Positions 1-7,959 of a stretch of DNA of 56,990 nucleotides are shown here, piece after piece. Below the pieces are notes generated by a model. It searched no databases and was not told the origin of the DNA. It was given only the letters and a program-made list of their open reading frames with translations. The translations under genes were made by a program, and so were the position numbers. This stretch comes from Labilithrix sp. (lineage in GTDB: Bacteria; Myxococcota_A; Polyangia; Polyangiales; Polyangiaceae). Where the stretch lies: contig JAHBWA010000049.1 in NCBI GenBank assembly GCA_019637195.1, positions 1 to 56,990 on the forward strand, read 5' to 3'. The first letter of the stretch is position 1. Each line of letters opens with the position of its first letter.

Positions 1-174
1 GCCAAGGGCCCGGCGCGGCCGCTCAGCGACGTCTCGTTCCTCCTCGCGCGGCTCGCGGGGCAGGTGATGTCGCGCGTCCGTCTGATCGTCGCTCCCGAGC
101 TGCGTGACGAGATCGCGCAAGCGCTCGCCGTACCGGGAGAAGCTTCCGCTCCGCCGGAAGGCGACGGCGGATGA
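1..174 (+). CDS. C-terminal end of an unidentified protein (partial)
   Basis: Only the last 57 codons lie in the window, in an open frame from the first base to a TGA at 172-174. The tail has a short helix-like stretch with charged residues and ends in an Ala/Pro/Gly/Glu-rich segment. No domain can be named from this fragment. The stop overlaps the start of the next gene as ATGA, so the two are probably translationally coupled and belong to one operon. The strong G/C bias at third positions supports real coding. Confidence 0.55.
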   Translation, partial: AKGPARPLSDVSFLLARLAGQVMSRVRLIVAPELRDEIAQALAVPGEASAPPEGDGG

Positions 175-872
175 CGACGTGGCGGAAGCTCGGCGCCGCC
201 GCGGCGCTCACGGGCGCGCTCGGAGCCCCCGTCGGCGCGCGCGCCGAGGAGCGAGCCGGCCCCTCCGTCGCGGGCGCCGAGGAGCGAGCTCGCCCCCGTA
301 GGGACGCGTCGCACGGGCGCTTCGACGGCGATCTCGGGATCGCGGGCGCCGTCGGGACCACCGTGGGGGCGCGCGGGCCTCGCGTGGGCGGGGACCTCCG
401 GTTCCGCTACCTCTCCACGGCCGGGCTGTTCGCCGCGTACGAGGACGGGCCGGTCGTCGGCTCGAAGGCGGAGCCGCGGCGGGTGCTCGCGCTCGGCGTC
501 GAGCTCCGTCCGCTGTTCCTCGCGCGCTGGGCGACGGGACGACACAGCGGCGCCCCGCGCCTCGACCTCCTCGTCGACTCGCTCGCGCTCGAGCTCGGCG
601 CCGTCTTCGTCGAGCCCGCCGGCGCGCGCTTCGGGGCGCGCCCCGGGCTCCAGGCAGGGCTCGGCGTGGAGCTCCCGTTCTTCGCGACCGCGAGTGGACC
701 GTTCGCCGCGCTCCACGGCGGCGTCCGCTGGAGCGACGCCGCGCTCTCGGGAGGGCCGCTCGACGGGCCCAGCGATCGCGCGCTTTACCTGACCATCGCG
801 CTCGGCTGGCAGCAGCTCTTCGGCGGCCACGTCGTCGATCTCGGGGACCGCAGGAGAACGGCGCGTCGATGA
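171..872 (+). CDS. Secreted or outer-membrane hypothetical protein
   Basis: A 233-residue protein. Residues 1-26 look like a signal peptide: Lys/Arg near the start, an Ala/Leu-rich core, and a likely cut after Ala-Arg-Ala. The mature part alternates hydrophobic and polar residues and is rich in Gly and aromatic residues, as in outer-membrane beta-barrel or surface proteins of myxobacteria, but no family signature is visible. It overlaps its neighbours by ATGA at both ends, so it sits in a tightly packed operon with the glycerate kinase. The function is unknown. Several overlapping open frames exist here; this one is preferred for its signal peptide and coupled ends. Confidence 0.6.
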   Translation: MTTWRKLGAAAALTGALGAPVGARAEERAGPSVAGAEERARPRRDASHGRFDGDLGIAGAVGTTVGARGPRVGGDLRFRYLSTAGLFAAYEDGPVVGSKAEPRRVLALGVELRPLFLARWATGRHSGAPRLDLLVDSLALELGAVFVEPAGARFGARPGLQAGLGVELPFFATASGPFAALHGGVRWSDAALSGGPLDGPSDRALYLTIALGWQQLFGGHVVDLGDRRRTARR

Positions 873-2221
873 GCGGAGACGCCGTCCCGCGCTCGCGCGG
901 AGCGCGCGTCGTCGCGGGGGCGGTGCGGAGAGCGCTCGCCGGGCTCGCTTCCGAGGCGCGCGTCGCCGCGGCGCTGCCGGCGCGTCCGCCGCGCCGGGTC
1001 TCCGTCGTCGCGATCGGCAAGGCCGCTCCGTCGATGGCGATCGGCGCGCTCGCGCGATGGGACGACGCGATCGCGGATGTCCTCGTCGTCACGACCGACG
1101 GGACGGACGTCTCGGCGGTCGCGCGCGATCCGCGCGTCGAGGTGCTCTTCGCGGCGCACCCGCTGCCGGATCGGCGGAGCGTCGACGCGGCGGAGCGCTG
1201 TCTCTCTCTCGCGCGCGCGTGCGCCGACCGGGATCACCTCATGCTCGTGCTGGTCTCGGGCGGCGCGTCGGCGCTGGTATGCGCGCCGAGCGAAGGTGTC
1301 TCCTTGCGCGACAAGCGCGGCGTCACGCGCGCGATGCTCGCGAGCGGCGCGTCGATCCAGGAGATCAACGTCGTGCGGAGGCACCTGTCGCGCGTCAAGG
1401 GCGGGGGCCTTCTGCGCGCGGCGGCACCGGCGAAGGTGGTCACGCTCGCGTCGAGCGACGTGATCGGCGGCGCGCTCGCCGACGTGGGATCCGGTCCGAG
1501 CGTGACCGACGGGAGCTCGGTCGCGCGCGCGCGTCGGCTCCTCGCGCGGTTCGCGCCTCGCTACGCCGCGCTGCCGCTCGTCGCGACGGGCCGCGCGCGC
1601 AACGCCTCGATCGGCCGGCTCGTGGCGTCGCCCGAGGAGCTCGCGCGCGCCGTCGCGCGTGAGCTGCGCGCGTCAGGGCGCGACGGGGCCTCCGCAGCGG
1701 CGTCCGACGGCCGCGTGGCAGCACGTGCCGGGCGGTCGGCGGCGGCGTCCGTCGGCCGCTCGGCAGGGCGCGAGGTGCGGTCGGCGCCGACCTCTGCATT
1801 TCGCGTGCGCGTGCTCGAGCCGTCGCAGGCCTCGGTCGCGCGTCTGGCGCGCGAGTACGTGGAGGCGGCGAGGCGGCTTCGTCCGGGGATGGCGCTCGTG
1901 CGCGCCGCGGAGCCCTCGCTCTTCGTGCCCGCCCGCGCGGGACGAGGCGGGCGCTCGACCCATCTCGCCGCCCTGGTCGGCCTCGAGCTCCCGAGCGGCG
2001 CGCTGTTCCTCGCCGCGGCGACCGACGGCGTCGACGGCGCGAGCGGGACCGGAGGCGCGGCCGTCGACGCTACGTTCGTCCAGCGCGTGGGGGAGGCCGC
2101 GATCCGTCGCGCGATCGATCGCTACGACACCGGGGCGCTTCACCTCGCCGCGAAGACGGCGCTGCCGCTCCGTCCGAGCGGCGAGAACCTCGCCGATCTC
2201 CACATCCTCGCGCGGACGTGA
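869..2221 (+). CDS. Glycerate 2-kinase (GckA/TtuD/MOFRL family)
   Basis: A 450-residue protein predicted to phosphorylate D-glycerate to 2-phosphoglycerate with ATP in the cytoplasm. Typical family features are visible: the early GKAAPSMA motif (about residue 50), the Gly-rich LVSGGASAL loop (about 128-136), the EINVVRRHLSRVKGG segment that shapes the active site, and a C-terminal MOFRL-type domain with ATDGVDGASGTGGA and a closing GENLADLHI-like end. An Ala/Ser/Arg-rich stretch at about residues 270-310 is absent from most relatives and looks like a low-complexity loop. The ATG overlaps the stop of the upstream gene as ATGA. The family call is firm; the exact physiological substrate is inferred. 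Confidence 0.85.
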   Translation: MSGDAVPRSRGARVVAGAVRRALAGLASEARVAAALPARPPRRVSVVAIGKAAPSMAIGALARWDDAIADVLVVTTDGTDVSAVARDPRVEVLFAAHPLPDRRSVDAAERCLSLARACADRDHLMLVLVSGGASALVCAPSEGVSLRDKRGVTRAMLASGASIQEINVVRRHLSRVKGGGLLRAAAPAKVVTLASSDVIGGALADVGSGPSVTDGSSVARARRLLARFAPRYAALPLVATGRARNASIGRLVASPEELARAVARELRASGRDGASAAASDGRVAARAGRSAAASVGRSAGREVRSAPTSAFRVRVLEPSQASVARLAREYVEAARRLRPGMALVRAAEPSLFVPARAGRGGRSTHLAALVGLELPSGALFLAAATDGVDGASGTGGAAVDATFVQRVGEAAIRRAIDRYDTGALHLAAKTALPLRPSGENLADLHILART

Positions 2222-2361
2222 GGCCGCGTCCGCGCGCGTGCGGCGTGAGCGCCACGCGCAGCGGCGTCGCGCGGCCCGATGCATGGAGCGACGCCGGAAG
2301 AAACGCGCGCCCGGAGACGCTGGTTCATCACGCGCTCGTCGCGCGCAGCATCGAGGCTTTC

Positions 2362-2724
2362 ATGAAGGTCCCTTCGCATATCCTCCAATTGCTCGTGGTC
2401 ACCGTCCCGATCGTCGCCGGCTGCGGAGGCGGTGACGCCGAGCCCGCGCCGGCCACGACGGACCAGAACATCCTCGCCGAGCCCGCGAGCGATCGCGTCG
2501 AAGCGCTCGATCGCGGGTCGGACACGCCTGGAGGCGCGATCGCGCCGAGCGGCGGCGGCGAGCCGTCCCTGGACGCCGCCGGCGAAACGCCGCCGGATGA
2601 GGCGGTCCTCGAGCCGCCGCGCGGCGACGCGGCGGCCGAGCCGGGGCAGCTCCCGGGGCTGGGCGGCGTCCAGCCCGGCCCGGCGTCGATGCCCGAGCCG
2701 TGCCCAGCGTGCGGCCTCGGGTGA
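2362..2724 (+). CDS. Small lipoprotein with C-terminal CPAC motif; candidate MNIO substrate
   Basis: A 120-residue protein starting at the ATG that directly precedes a lipoprotein signal: MKVPSH, a hydrophobic core, then a VAGC lipobox with Cys21 as the lipidated residue. The frame is open further upstream, but that would bury the signal. The mature part is a low-complexity Gly/Pro/Ala/Glu/Asp-rich spacer without secondary-structure signs. It ends in PEPCPACGLG, where Cys114 and Cys117 are the only cysteines after the lipobox. The next gene, a DUF692 oxygenase, starts about 40 bases later on the same strand. DUF692 enzymes commonly modify Cys of a partner peptide, so this protein is the obvious candidate substrate. 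That link is inference from position and Cys content. Confidence 0.7.
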   Translation: MKVPSHILQLLVVTVPIVAGCGGGDAEPAPATTDQNILAEPASDRVEALDRGSDTPGGAIAPSGGGEPSLDAAGETPPDEAVLEPPRGDAAAEPGQLPGLGGVQPGPASMPEPCPACGLG

Positions 2725-2766
2725 CCCAACCCCGCGCCCGTGTCGCGTGTCGGAGCTCGGGTCGTG

Positions 2767-3945
2767 ATGTCACCGTGGGTCGGGCTGTCCCTGATGACCG
2801 AGGACGACTTTCGAGTCGCCGCGGCGCCGCTCTTCGCGGGCGGCGAGGTCGACATGCTCGAGTGGTCGTTCGACGCGGGGCGGCGGCCCGCGCCCGCGTG
2901 GGCGGAGGCGCTGCTCGATCACTACGCGGGGGAGGGGCGCCTCTTCGGTCACGGCGTCCACTACTCGCCGTTCTCCGCGCGCTGGGAGGCGCGCCAGCAG
3001 AGCTGGCTCGACGCGCTCGGACGCGAGCTGTCGCGCCGGCCCTACGCGCGGGTCTCGGAGCACTACGGCTTCATGACGGCCGGGCCGTACGTCCGCGGCG
3101 CGCCGCTGCCGGTCCCGCGCGATCGCGCGTCGTTGCAGATCGGTCGCGAGCGGCTCGATCGCCTGCGCGCCGTGCTCGCGAGCGCGGGATCGTGTCCGCT
3201 CGGCCTCGAGAACCTCGCGCTCGCGTGGAGCCGCGACGAGGCGCTCGCGCACGGCGGGTTCCTCGACGACGTCCTCACGGGCCACGACGACTTCATCGTC
3301 CTCGACGTCCACAACCTGTACTGCCAGGCAGAGAACTTCGGGCTGTCACCCGACGAGCTGCTCGCCACCTTCCCGGCGGCGCGCGTCGGCGAGCTGCACG
3401 TGTCGGGGGGCAGCGTCCTCCGCGCCTGGCCGGGCCGGCGCGACGAGGTCCGCTGCGATACGCACGACGACGCCGTGCCCGCGCGCGTGTTCGACCTGCT
3501 CGAGCGCGCGCTCGCGCGCTTCCCCAACGTCCGCGCCGTCGTCTTCGAGCGGCTCGGCGGGACGATCCGGACGGTCGAGGACGCCGAAGCGTTGCGGGCC
3601 GATTTCCGGCAGACAAAGGCGCTCGCGGCGCTGGCGCGGCGTCCGGCGGACGCGCGCGCGGGCGGGCCGGACGCCGGCGCGAGCGCTGGCGGAGGTGGCG
3701 CGGCGCCCCGCGTGCTGGCCGAGGAGGGGGACGTGTCGGCGCTCGCGGCGTTCCAGTCGGCGCTCCTGGCGCTGCTCGAGCGGGAGAATGACGAGTCCGT
3801 GATCCGCGCGCACCTCGAGATCGCGCCCGAGATCGCGGCGTATCGCGGCGTGGTACGCGCGTTCGACGGGCGCGCGTTGGGGATCGCCGCTCGGGTCGTG
3901 AAGAGGTGGGCGCGCCGCCGGCCCGCCGGCGAGGCCGCGGAGTGA
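2767..3945 (+). CDS. DUF692 multinuclear non-heme iron oxygenase (MNIO; MbnB/TglH-like)
   Basis: A 392-residue TIM-barrel-type enzyme of the family that includes MbnB (methanobactin), TglH and the HvfB/BufB proteins, which use two or three iron ions to remodel Cys or other residues in peptides. The N-terminal VGLSL and the candidate ligands are all visible: the HGVHYSPF segment (His62, His65), SEH (Glu98, His99), LEN (Glu148), LDVHNLY (Asp180, His182), ELHVSGG (His211), DTHD (Asp231, His233) and FERLG (Glu261). After about residue 285 come a Gly/Ala-rich linker and a separate helical domain of about 65 residues. ATG 2767 was chosen because GGAG lies 11 bases upstream; an in-frame GTG at 2740 lacks such a site. 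Its neighbour upstream is the likely substrate. Confidence 0.88.
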   Translation: MSPWVGLSLMTEDDFRVAAAPLFAGGEVDMLEWSFDAGRRPAPAWAEALLDHYAGEGRLFGHGVHYSPFSARWEARQQSWLDALGRELSRRPYARVSEHYGFMTAGPYVRGAPLPVPRDRASLQIGRERLDRLRAVLASAGSCPLGLENLALAWSRDEALAHGGFLDDVLTGHDDFIVLDVHNLYCQAENFGLSPDELLATFPAARVGELHVSGGSVLRAWPGRRDEVRCDTHDDAVPARVFDLLERALARFPNVRAVVFERLGGTIRTVEDAEALRADFRQTKALAALARRPADARAGGPDAGASAGGGGAAPRVLAEEGDVSALAAFQSALLALLERENDESVIRAHLEIAPEIAAYRGVVRAFDGRALGIAARVVKRWARRRPAGEAAE

Positions 3946-3971
3946 CGCGCGCCGCTCGCAGCGCGCCGGCA

Positions 3972-4085
3972 CGCCTGATGCCGCTTCGTAGGGGGCGTTG
4001 GGGCCGGCGCGCCTGATGCCGCTTCGTAGGGGCGCGTTGGAGCGGCGCGCCTGATGCCGCTCCGTCGGGGGGCCGGCGGGGCCGC
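3972..4085. repeat. Three tandem copies of a 38-bp repeat
   Basis: The core CGCCTGATGCCGCTTCGTAG recurs at 3972, 4010 and 4048 (the third copy with changes), an exact 38-bp spacing. Each unit holds a GC-rich partly self-complementary part. The array fills the gap between the convergent MNIO gene and the gene ending at 4089. It may act as a terminator region or simply be an expanding minisatellite. Confidence 0.85.
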
Positions 4086-4088
4086 GTC

Positions 4089-5138
4089 CTACGGGGCGAC
4101 CGCGTCGGCTGCGCCCGCGTCACTCGCGGCCGCGGCCGGCGGCTTGATCGCCGCCCAGACGTCCTGCGCGAGCGCGCAGTTGTTCACCTGGCGCTTCATC
4201 GCGGCCAGCACGGACGGGTCGCGCACCGTACGCTCACCGGCGAAGCGGAAGTCGGCCTCGGACTCGCGGCGGAGGCGCACGATCTCCTTGTTTCGCCGGA
4301 GGTCGACGAGGTGCACGCGGGTAGGGTGGGGGACCTGCTGCAGCTCTCGCCACGTCACCTGCCCGGCGTTCCGGCCGGCGTCCGTCGTCAGGTCGCGCGC
4401 CTCGGGGACGTCTTCGTCGAGCACGAGGAGGAAGAACTGCGCCTTCTTGATGATATCGATCGCCAGCGGGATCTCGTTGTCCTTCGCCTTGTCGTACTGC
4501 TGGACGAAGACGCGTAGGTTGATCTCGTCCCTGGCCTCCTTCACCTCGTTGGCCCAATCGTCCGTCAGGACGCGCGTGGCGAAGTAGGCGAGGCGCAAGT
4601 TCCACGGCTGGTCGTTCCACCCCGAGCCCGCGTCGGCCTCGCCGCGCGCCATCGCCGCCGCCGTCGGGTTGTTCTCGCGGAGGAGGCAGCCGACGAAGGA
4701 GTCGCGCGCCGAGTCGTCGGCGCTCTTCCGGAGCCGCCCGACGTCGGCCGCGTCTTCGACGCGCAGCCGCAGGTAGATCCCGGGCAGGGAGCGGAAGTCC
4801 CACGAAGCGGCCTCGGGATCGACGAAGTCGCCCTTGAACTCGCGCGCGGCCTCGAGCGTCGTCGCCTCCATCTTGTCGCGGAGGGGGAACCACTCCGCGC
4901 CGACGGTGGTGATCGCGGCGCGCTGCTTCGACAGGAGGTCCTCCTTCTGGTTCGCGAGCGTCCGGTCGTTGAAGAGCCACGCGCCGATCGCGACGGTGAG
5001 GATGGCGCTGAGGGCCACGAGCCACGCCTTGCCCGAGATGCGACCGTGCTTGTTCGTCGCCCGCTCGAGCCGCGCGGTGCGCACCGCCTTGAGCCCGATG
5101 TCACGAGGCTTGTCGCTGGCGCTTTCGTGTTCGCTCAC
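4089..5138 (-). CDS. Single-pass membrane protein of unknown function in the TolQ/TolR operon
   Basis: A 349-residue protein with a charged cytoplasmic N-terminus (about 1-36), one transmembrane helix at about 38-56 (WLVALSAILTVAIGAWLF) and a large, mostly helical soluble part probably in the periplasm. Two Cys residues lie far apart (in FVGCLL and NNCALA). The C-terminus is Ala/Asp-rich. No known family is recognised. It follows the TolQ-TolR-TolR genes on the same strand, so it may be an accessory part of that motor. A strong inverted repeat at 5186-5217 lies between, so its expression may differ. The GTG start at 5138 has GGAG seven bases upstream. Confidence 0.7.
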   Translation of the reverse strand: MSEHESASDKPRDIGLKAVRTARLERATNKHGRISGKAWLVALSAILTVAIGAWLFNDRTLANQKEDLLSKQRAAITTVGAEWFPLRDKMEATTLEAAREFKGDFVDPEAASWDFRSLPGIYLRLRVEDAADVGRLRKSADDSARDSFVGCLLRENNPTAAAMARGEADAGSGWNDQPWNLRLAYFATRVLTDDWANEVKEARDEINLRVFVQQYDKAKDNEIPLAIDIIKKAQFFLLVLDEDVPEARDLTTDAGRNAGQVTWRELQQVPHPTRVHLVDLRRNKEIVRLRRESEADFRFAGERTVRDPSVLAAMKRQVNNCALAQDVWAAIKPPAAAASDAGAADAVAP

Positions 5139-5185
5139 GAGGGATCTCCGGAGGGGCTTGTCGAGGCGTGGGGGTTAAAGACGAA

Positions 5186-5217
5186 GGGCTCGCGTGCCGT
5201 CGAAGGAACGCGAGCCC
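5186..5217 (-). terminator. Hairpin after the second TolR gene
   Basis: Perfect 10-bp inverted repeat: GGGCTCGCGT at 5186-5195 and ACGCGAGCCC at 5208-5217, with a 12-base loop. It lies 20 bases past the stop of the TolR gene on the minus strand. No clean T tract follows, so it may be a weak, Rho-aided or processing site that lowers transcription into the downstream gene. Confidence 0.5.
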
Positions 5218-5236
5218 GGCTCGGTCGGCGAGCGAC

Positions 5237-5776
5237 TCAGCCGCCCTTTGGGATGTTGTTCACCATGAAGCTGACGTTCGGGAACCCCGCGAACGCCGCC
5301 GTCTGGAAGACGCTCTTGACGACGATGGCCTGCACGTCCTGATCGATCTGGAGGACGACGACGCCCGGGAACTCGCGGCCCGGGTGAAGCTGCTTCCAGA
5401 CCTCGCGCTTCGCCTTGAGCATGTTGAAGAGCTCGTCGATGCGCTGCAGACGCTTGCTGTCCTCGATCGCGCGGGTGTTTCCCGCGGCGTTGCCGTCGAC
5501 GAGGATGAGGCTGCCCGTGATCGCCACCATGGGCGCGTCGATCATGTCGAGCGTGTTCTCGGCGTCGGGGAGCTTGATGCCCTTCGGCATCGCCGTCTCG
5601 CCGGACGCGCTGAACGTGATGAGGAGGAAGACGACGGTGACGATGAGGAAGTCGATCATCGGCGTCAGCGACAGGTTCGCGTTCGTGGCGCGACCGCCGC
5701 CGCCAGCGACCTTGCGCTGGACGAACTTGAGCGGGATGGCGTGCATCAGACGCCGGCCGGGCTGGTGGATCGTCAT
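5237..5776 (-). CDS. TolR/ExbD-family motor subunit
   Basis: A 179-residue protein with a short basic cytoplasmic N-terminus, one transmembrane helix and a periplasmic domain. The helix follows the family pattern LTPMIDFLIVTVVFLLITF, with Asp42 as the proton-path residue essential in ExbD/TolR. The periplasmic part ends in VVVLQIDQDVQAIVVKSVF and a final NVSFMV strand as in TolR. It lies 12 bases downstream of another TolR-like gene, and a TolQ-like gene precedes both, so the three probably build one proton-driven stator complex in the inner membrane. The closest described layout is the AglR-AglQ-AglS gliding and spore-coat motor of Myxococcus, but orthology cannot be decided here. Confidence 0.88.
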   Translation of the reverse strand: MTIHQPGRRLMHAIPLKFVQRKVAGGGGRATNANLSLTPMIDFLIVTVVFLLITFSASGETAMPKGIKLPDAENTLDMIDAPMVAITGSLILVDGNAAGNTRAIEDSKRLQRIDELFNMLKAKREVWKQLHPGREFPGVVVLQIDQDVQAIVVKSVFQTAAFAGFPNVSFMVNNIPKGG

Positions 5777-5788
5777 GGCTGGCGTTCC

Positions 5789-6358
5789 TCAGTTCACCGC
5801 GAAGGTGACGTTGAATGCGGGGACCTGCTCGGTCTTGCCGGCGACGTTGAAGGGCCGGTGCGGCTGGTAGATCGCGTCGATCACGCCGATCAAGTAGACG
5901 TAGGGCGTCTCGTTGTCCGTGTGCAGGACCGCCTGATCGAACTTCTTGTCCGTGGCGTCGCGGTGACCGCCGACCGACTTCCACTCGGCCTCGATCTTGG
6001 CGGCGAGCTCGGGGAAGCGGATCGACTTCTTCCCCTCCTTCGTGACCATGTTGTCCTTGCGGGGCACGTCGACGGTGCTGATGACCGTCCCTGACTGCTT
6101 CCAGATGAGGACGAACTTGTCGGGTGAACGCATCTCCACGTGGAGCTGCTTCTCCGGCTCGATCTTGTCCGGCTCCACTTCGCGCGGCGGGCCGGGCACC
6201 TGGGCGTCCGCGTTGATGCGGGCCATCTGCGACCAGACCGCCGTGATGAGGAGGAAGGAGATCGTGACCATCAGCAGATCGATGAACGGGATCATGTTGA
6301 TCTCCGAGTTCATCTCCCGCTTACCGCCGCCTCCACCGCCTACGTCTACGCCACCCAT
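5789..6358 (-). CDS. TolR/ExbD-family motor subunit
   Basis: A 189-residue protein. The N-terminus is Gly-rich and short, followed by INMIPFIDLLMVTISFLLIT, a single transmembrane helix with the conserved Asp27 of ExbD/TolR proteins. The periplasmic domain is longer than usual, with a Pro/Glu-rich neck (residues about 52-70) and a terminal NVTFAVN strand. It lies 90 bases downstream of the TolQ-like gene, and two hairpins sit in that gap. It is clearly different in sequence from the TolR-like protein that follows, so the motor may use two non-identical TolR subunits. Confidence 0.88.
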   Translation of the reverse strand: MGGVDVGGGGGGKREMNSEINMIPFIDLLMVTISFLLITAVWSQMARINADAQVPGPPREVEPDKIEPEKQLHVEMRSPDKFVLIWKQSGTVISTVDVPRKDNMVTKEGKKSIRFPELAAKIEAEWKSVGGHRDATDKKFDQAVLHTDNETPYVYLIGVIDAIYQPHRPFNVAGKTEQVPAFNVTFAVN

Positions 6359-6384
6359 GGGTCACTCCACAAATCGAGCAGGGC

Positions 6385-6454
6385 GGGGCCGCGGCTTTTC
6401 CGCGGTCCCCGCGTCATGGCTGTTACCGAGAGACGCGTGCCTGAAAAATCAGGC
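6385..6454 (-). other. Two hairpins between the TolQ and TolR genes
   Basis: The first is a 10-bp stem with one bulged base at 6385-6410 (GGGGCCGCGG against CCGCGGTCCCC, five-base loop). The second is GCCTGA-AAAA-TCAGGC at 6439-6454, overlapping the TolQ stop codon. In the transcript these could protect the TolQ part or hold back readthrough, setting the TolQ:TolR ratio. Confidence 0.6.
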
Positions 6455-7105
6455 AGCGACCGCCGACAGGTTGACCTTCTGGCGGTTGGTGACGACGAGG
6501 TTGAGCACCTGGACGCTCGCCTCGTTGATGTCGTCCTCGAGCGCCTGCGTCTTGCCGTTGAGGACGGCGAAGCCGATGAGGCCGATGATGGCGACGAAGA
6601 GACCGAACCAGGTGCAGTGCATGGCCTCGGAGATACCTTCCGCGAGGATGCGCGCCTTCTGGGCCGGGTCGACGCTCTCACCCGAGACGGCGCCGAAGGA
6701 GGTGATGAGACCGGTGACGGTGCCGAGGAGGCCCGAGAGCATCGCGAGGTTCGCGAGGAGGGCGAGGAAGCCCGTGCGCTTCGCGATCTTCGGGATCTCG
6801 CGGAGAGCGGCCTCGTCCATCGCGGCCTGGACCTCTTCGTCGGGGCGGTTCACCTTCACGAGGCCGGCCTGGACGATGCGGGCGAGCGGGGCGTTGGCGG
6901 CCGAGCACATCTTCACGGCCTTCGCGACGTCACCCGCGAGGATGCACTTCTGCATCGTGGCGAGGAACACGTCCTTGTTGATCGACGAGCCGTACAGATA
7001 GAGAGCACGCTCGATGATGATGCCGATCGTGAAGATCGACCACATCAAGATGATGCTCATCATCAGAACGCCGCCCTCTTTGTATGCCTTCCACAGACCA
7101 GCCAT
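6449..7105 (-). CDS. TolQ/ExbB/MotA-family motor subunit
   Basis: A 218-residue inner-membrane protein with the three-helix plan of the family: helix 1 at about 13-32 (LMMSIILMWSIFTIGIII), a cytoplasmic domain with the ERALYLY and FLATMQKCI segments, helix 2 at about 115-137 (FLALLANLAMLSGLLGTVTG) and helix 3 at about 162-183. The Gly-Leu-Leu-Gly-Thr-Val segment is the family signature for the ion channel wall. It is the first gene of the minus-strand operon and should work with the two TolR-like proteins downstream. ATG 7105 is preceded by GGAC-GGAG at a suitable distance. Confidence 0.9.
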   Translation of the reverse strand: MAGLWKAYKEGGVLMMSIILMWSIFTIGIIIERALYLYGSSINKDVFLATMQKCILAGDVAKAVKMCSAANAPLARIVQAGLVKVNRPDEEVQAAMDEAALREIPKIAKRTGFLALLANLAMLSGLLGTVTGLITSFGAVSGESVDPAQKARILAEGISEAMHCTWFGLFVAIIGLIGFAVLNGKTQALEDDINEASVQVLNLVVTNRQKVNLSAVAA

Positions 7106-7875
7106 GTTGCTCCGTCCTTCTGGGGGGGTCGCGCCCGCCGCGTTTCCTCGCTCGCTTCGCTAGCTCGCTCGGAAGTCTTCGTCAGTGTCTCGCCTCGCTC
7201 GAGGCGAGGTGAAGTTTTGGGTCTTGTTACTTCTCGCGCCCGCGCGAGGAAGTCTCTCTCTCGTCCCGTGTCGTCTCTGGGTCACGCGAGCCGATGTGTC
7301 GATCTCGGGTGCCGTCGTCGAATGGCGCGCGGACGATATCGCCTCACACGCAAATCACGCAAGCCTCCTTCGGTACTGCCTTGCTTGCTCCTTCGGGCGG
7401 GCGACGAATCCGTCGCCGACTCGGTCTCTCTCGCGTGATCGGCTCGCGAGCTCCCAGCCGCGCGAGCTCCGTTCCGCCGTGAGCGGTTTCCACCCGCCAA
7501 CGGGCGGGAGTCTGACGTTACAGACCACGCGGCGTCAATAGAGTTTGGGATCGCCGGTGCGCTTTCTAGGGGGCTAAAGTTTCGCAGTGTCGCGCATTTG
7601 CGCAATATTGCAGCGGCGCTGGAAGGGGGAGGTTCCAGATTTTGGCGTCAATATGGAACGGTCGCGGGGCAGGCGCCTGCGCAGGCGGGGGAAGGGGCGG
7701 CGAAGGACATGATCGAGCGCGCGAAGAGCGACGAGAGGAGAGGAGAAGAGCGACGAGACGAGTGGAGAGCCGCGAGCACGCGGTCGCGCGCGGCATGGGG
7801 GCGGAAACCGTGACGCGGGGGCGACGCGGGGGAATGGTGCGGGCCGGACGATGAGGAGGGGAGGGATGAGGGAGT

Positions 7876-7959
7876 CGCTCGTCCTCCGAGGAAGGGCGCT
7901 CGTCTTCCGAGGGGAGTCGCTCGTCCTGCGAGGGAGGGCGCTCGTGGCCTCCGAGGGAG
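7876..7959. repeat. Four tandem copies of a 21-bp repeat
   Basis: CGCTCGTC-type cores start at 7876, 7897, 7918 and 7939, an exact 21-bp spacing. Each is followed by a CCGAGG-type sequence, with small differences between copies. On the minus strand this would read as a seven-residue repeat, but no supported gene covers it. Confidence 0.8.

Noticed and set aside
2218..2361. Longer N-terminus for the CPAC lipoprotein
   Set aside because: It would place 48 residues before the lipoprotein signal and destroy its export.
7185..7541. Possible small gene in the divergent region
   Set aside because: No ribosome-binding site, no domain, and codon use unlike neighbouring genes.
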